Source of the DNA: Eggerthellaceae bacterium
GTDB lineage: Bacteria > Actinomycetota > Coriobacteriia > Coriobacteriales > Eggerthellaceae
Assembly (NCBI GenBank): GCA_900754495.1
Contig: CAAEDC010000098.1
Span: 1-13,641 of the forward strand
Reading direction: 5' to 3'
Length of the DNA: 13,641 bases
Shown: positions 12,561-13,641 of the stretch, piece by piece
Layout of the letters: each line of letters starts with the position of its first letter
Position numbering within the stretch: position 1 is the first letter of the stretch
Notes under the pieces: model-generated
The model's database searches: none
The model's input: only the letters and a program-made list of their open reading frames with translations
Told to the model about the DNA's origin: nothing
Made by a program: the position numbers and the translations under genes

Positions 12561-13641
12561 TTAGCGTTGCTCTTTGCGGCTCAGGCGGCCGATCGCGAGC
12601 ACCGCCACCGCGGTGAGCGCCATGACGACGATCACGCCGACGAACATGAGGACGTAGCCGCCCGTTGCCTCGATGGAGGCGCCCCAGATGAAGCCTGACA
12701 CGACCGAGCCGATCGACGCCGCCATCGACACGCGCGAGTAGATGACGGGATACTCCGCGTCGCCGAACGCACGGCGCGTGATGATGGGCGTCATGACGTT
12801 GGTGATGCCGTAGAAGCACCCGTAGACGAACGCCGCGATGTACAGCAGCACGGCCGATCCCCCGCCGACGAACAGCAGCACGACGCCGACGATGCCCAGG
12901 CCGATCGTCGCCACCGTGCTGACGTAGGGCCGCGCATCGCCGACGACACCCAGCGCCAGCTTGGAGACGGTCTGGCCCGCCATGGCGACCGACGAGGCCG
13001 TGGCGCCCAGAAGCGGCATCGCGATCGACAGCTCCAGCGTGTTCATGTAGCTGGGGATCATGAAGTAGACGTACATCCCAAAGTTGAGCATGAAGCACAT
13101 CGCCAGGATGAGGAAGAACACCGGCGTCTTGAACGCCTTCGCCGCGGGCACGCCCTCGAGCAGAACGGACGCGGAGCCCTCCTCGTCCTGCGCCTGCGCC
13201 GCCGCGGCGGCCGACTCGGACACGCCGAACGGCACGAGCCCCTTGTCCGCGGGGCGGCTGGCGACCACGAACAGCGCCGCCGGCAGCGTGACGATCGACA
13301 GCACGGCGAACGAGAGGTACGTCGCCGACCACCCGATCGACTGGATGAGCACCCCTCCCACCGAGCTCCACACGACGCCGCCCACGCCCGTGAACGCCAT
13401 CACGACGCCGAGAAGCACGCCGGCGCGTTTGGCGAACCAGCGGTTGATCAGGGTCGATGGGGCTAGAAACAGCAGCATGCCCACGCCGATGCCCATCGCC
13501 GCGGCGCCCGCGTAGAACTGCCACAGCGACTGGGTGAACGACAGCCACACGAACGCGACCGCGATCACGACGACCGCGCCGCCGACGCACAGGCGCGCGT
13601 CGCGCCGCTCCAGCAGGCGGCCCATCACCGGCAGCGTAACC
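12561..13641 (-). CDS. major facilitator superfamily transporter (partial, N-terminus outside window)
   Basis: The reading frame is open to the window edge, so the start lies outside and the GTG/ATG near 13628 is internal: upstream codons give VTLP before VMGRLLERRDARL, which is the MFS loop 2-3 motif A region (G-x-L-x-x-R-x-x-x-R). About 359 residues with some ten membrane segments are visible; a whole MFS protein should have twelve, so TM1 and most of TM2 are missing. A charged central loop (SRPADKGLVPFGVSE and an Ala/Glu stretch) separates the two halves. The last residues RLSRKEQR are a basic cytoplasmic tail. Probably a proton-linked or exchange carrier of a small organic compound, such as a carboxylate; the substrate cannot be read. 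It lies upstream of and codirectional with a LysR gene. Confidence 0.88.
   Translation of the reverse strand, partial: VTLPVMGRLLERRDARLCVGGAVVVIAVAFVWLSFTQSLWQFYAGAAAMGIGVGMLLFLAPSTLINRWFAKRAGVLLGVVMAFTGVGGVVWSSVGGVLIQSIGWSATYLSFAVLSIVTLPAALFVVASRPADKGLVPFGVSESAAAAAQAQDEEGSASVLLEGVPAAKAFKTPVFFLILAMCFMLNFGMYVYFMIPSYMNTLELSIAMPLLGATASSVAMAGQTVSKLALGVVGDARPYVSTVATIGLGIVGVVLLFVGGGSAVLLYIAAFVYGCFYGITNVMTPIITRRAFGDAEYPVIYSRVSMAASIGSVVSGFIWGASIEATGGYVLMFVGVIVVMALTAVAVLAIGRLSRKEQR

Overview
The window is high-GC bacterial DNA, probably from an actinobacterium of the Coriobacteriia (Eggerthellaceae type). This is inferred from gene style (LysR regulators next to transporters, a DUF3516-type helicase, a GlcD-type flavoprotein, good AGGAGG ribosome sites, GTG starts), not from a marker gene. 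Genes cover nearly everything. No tRNA, rRNA, CRISPR array or insertion sequence was seen, and the genes at both ends are cut by the window.

Layout. (1) 1-346, minus: start of a DJ-1/PfpI-family protein. (2) 484-1902, minus: a GlcD-like FAD oxidase (D-lactate/glycolate/2-hydroxyacid dehydrogenase type). (3) 1903-2151: repeat-rich intergenic DNA with a strong terminator. (4) 2152-6168, minus: a two-gene operon of a family 3 solute-binding lipoprotein followed by a 1061-residue MscS channel that carries two tandem Cache-like sensor modules. (5) 6169-6621: a 453-base divergent regulatory region. (6) 6622-7518, plus: a LysR regulator. (7) 7658-10456, minus: a DEAD/DEAH (DUF3516-type) helicase. 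(8) 10457-10581: a compact divergent promoter region centred on a LexA/SOS-type box. (9) 10582-10818, plus: a small unknown protein. (10) 10857-11526, plus: a HigB/HigA-type toxin-antitoxin pair with its own palindromic operator. (11) 11532-12443, minus: a second LysR regulator. (12) 12561-13641, minus: an MFS transporter running off the window.

The most interesting system is the binding lipoprotein-sensor-channel operon. The binding protein has no ABC permease or ATPase beside it. Its partner has two extracytoplasmic sensor modules on an MscS pore. The ribosome site of the channel overlaps the stop codon of the binding protein, so they are probably made in fixed proportion. I infer a ligand-gated (or ligand-tuned) MscS channel, perhaps controlled by the divergent LysR protein.

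The second notable point is the SOS-type box (10482-10497). It lies in the spacer of a plus-strand promoter and over the expected start site of a minus-strand promoter, so one LexA site could control both the helicase and the small unknown protein.
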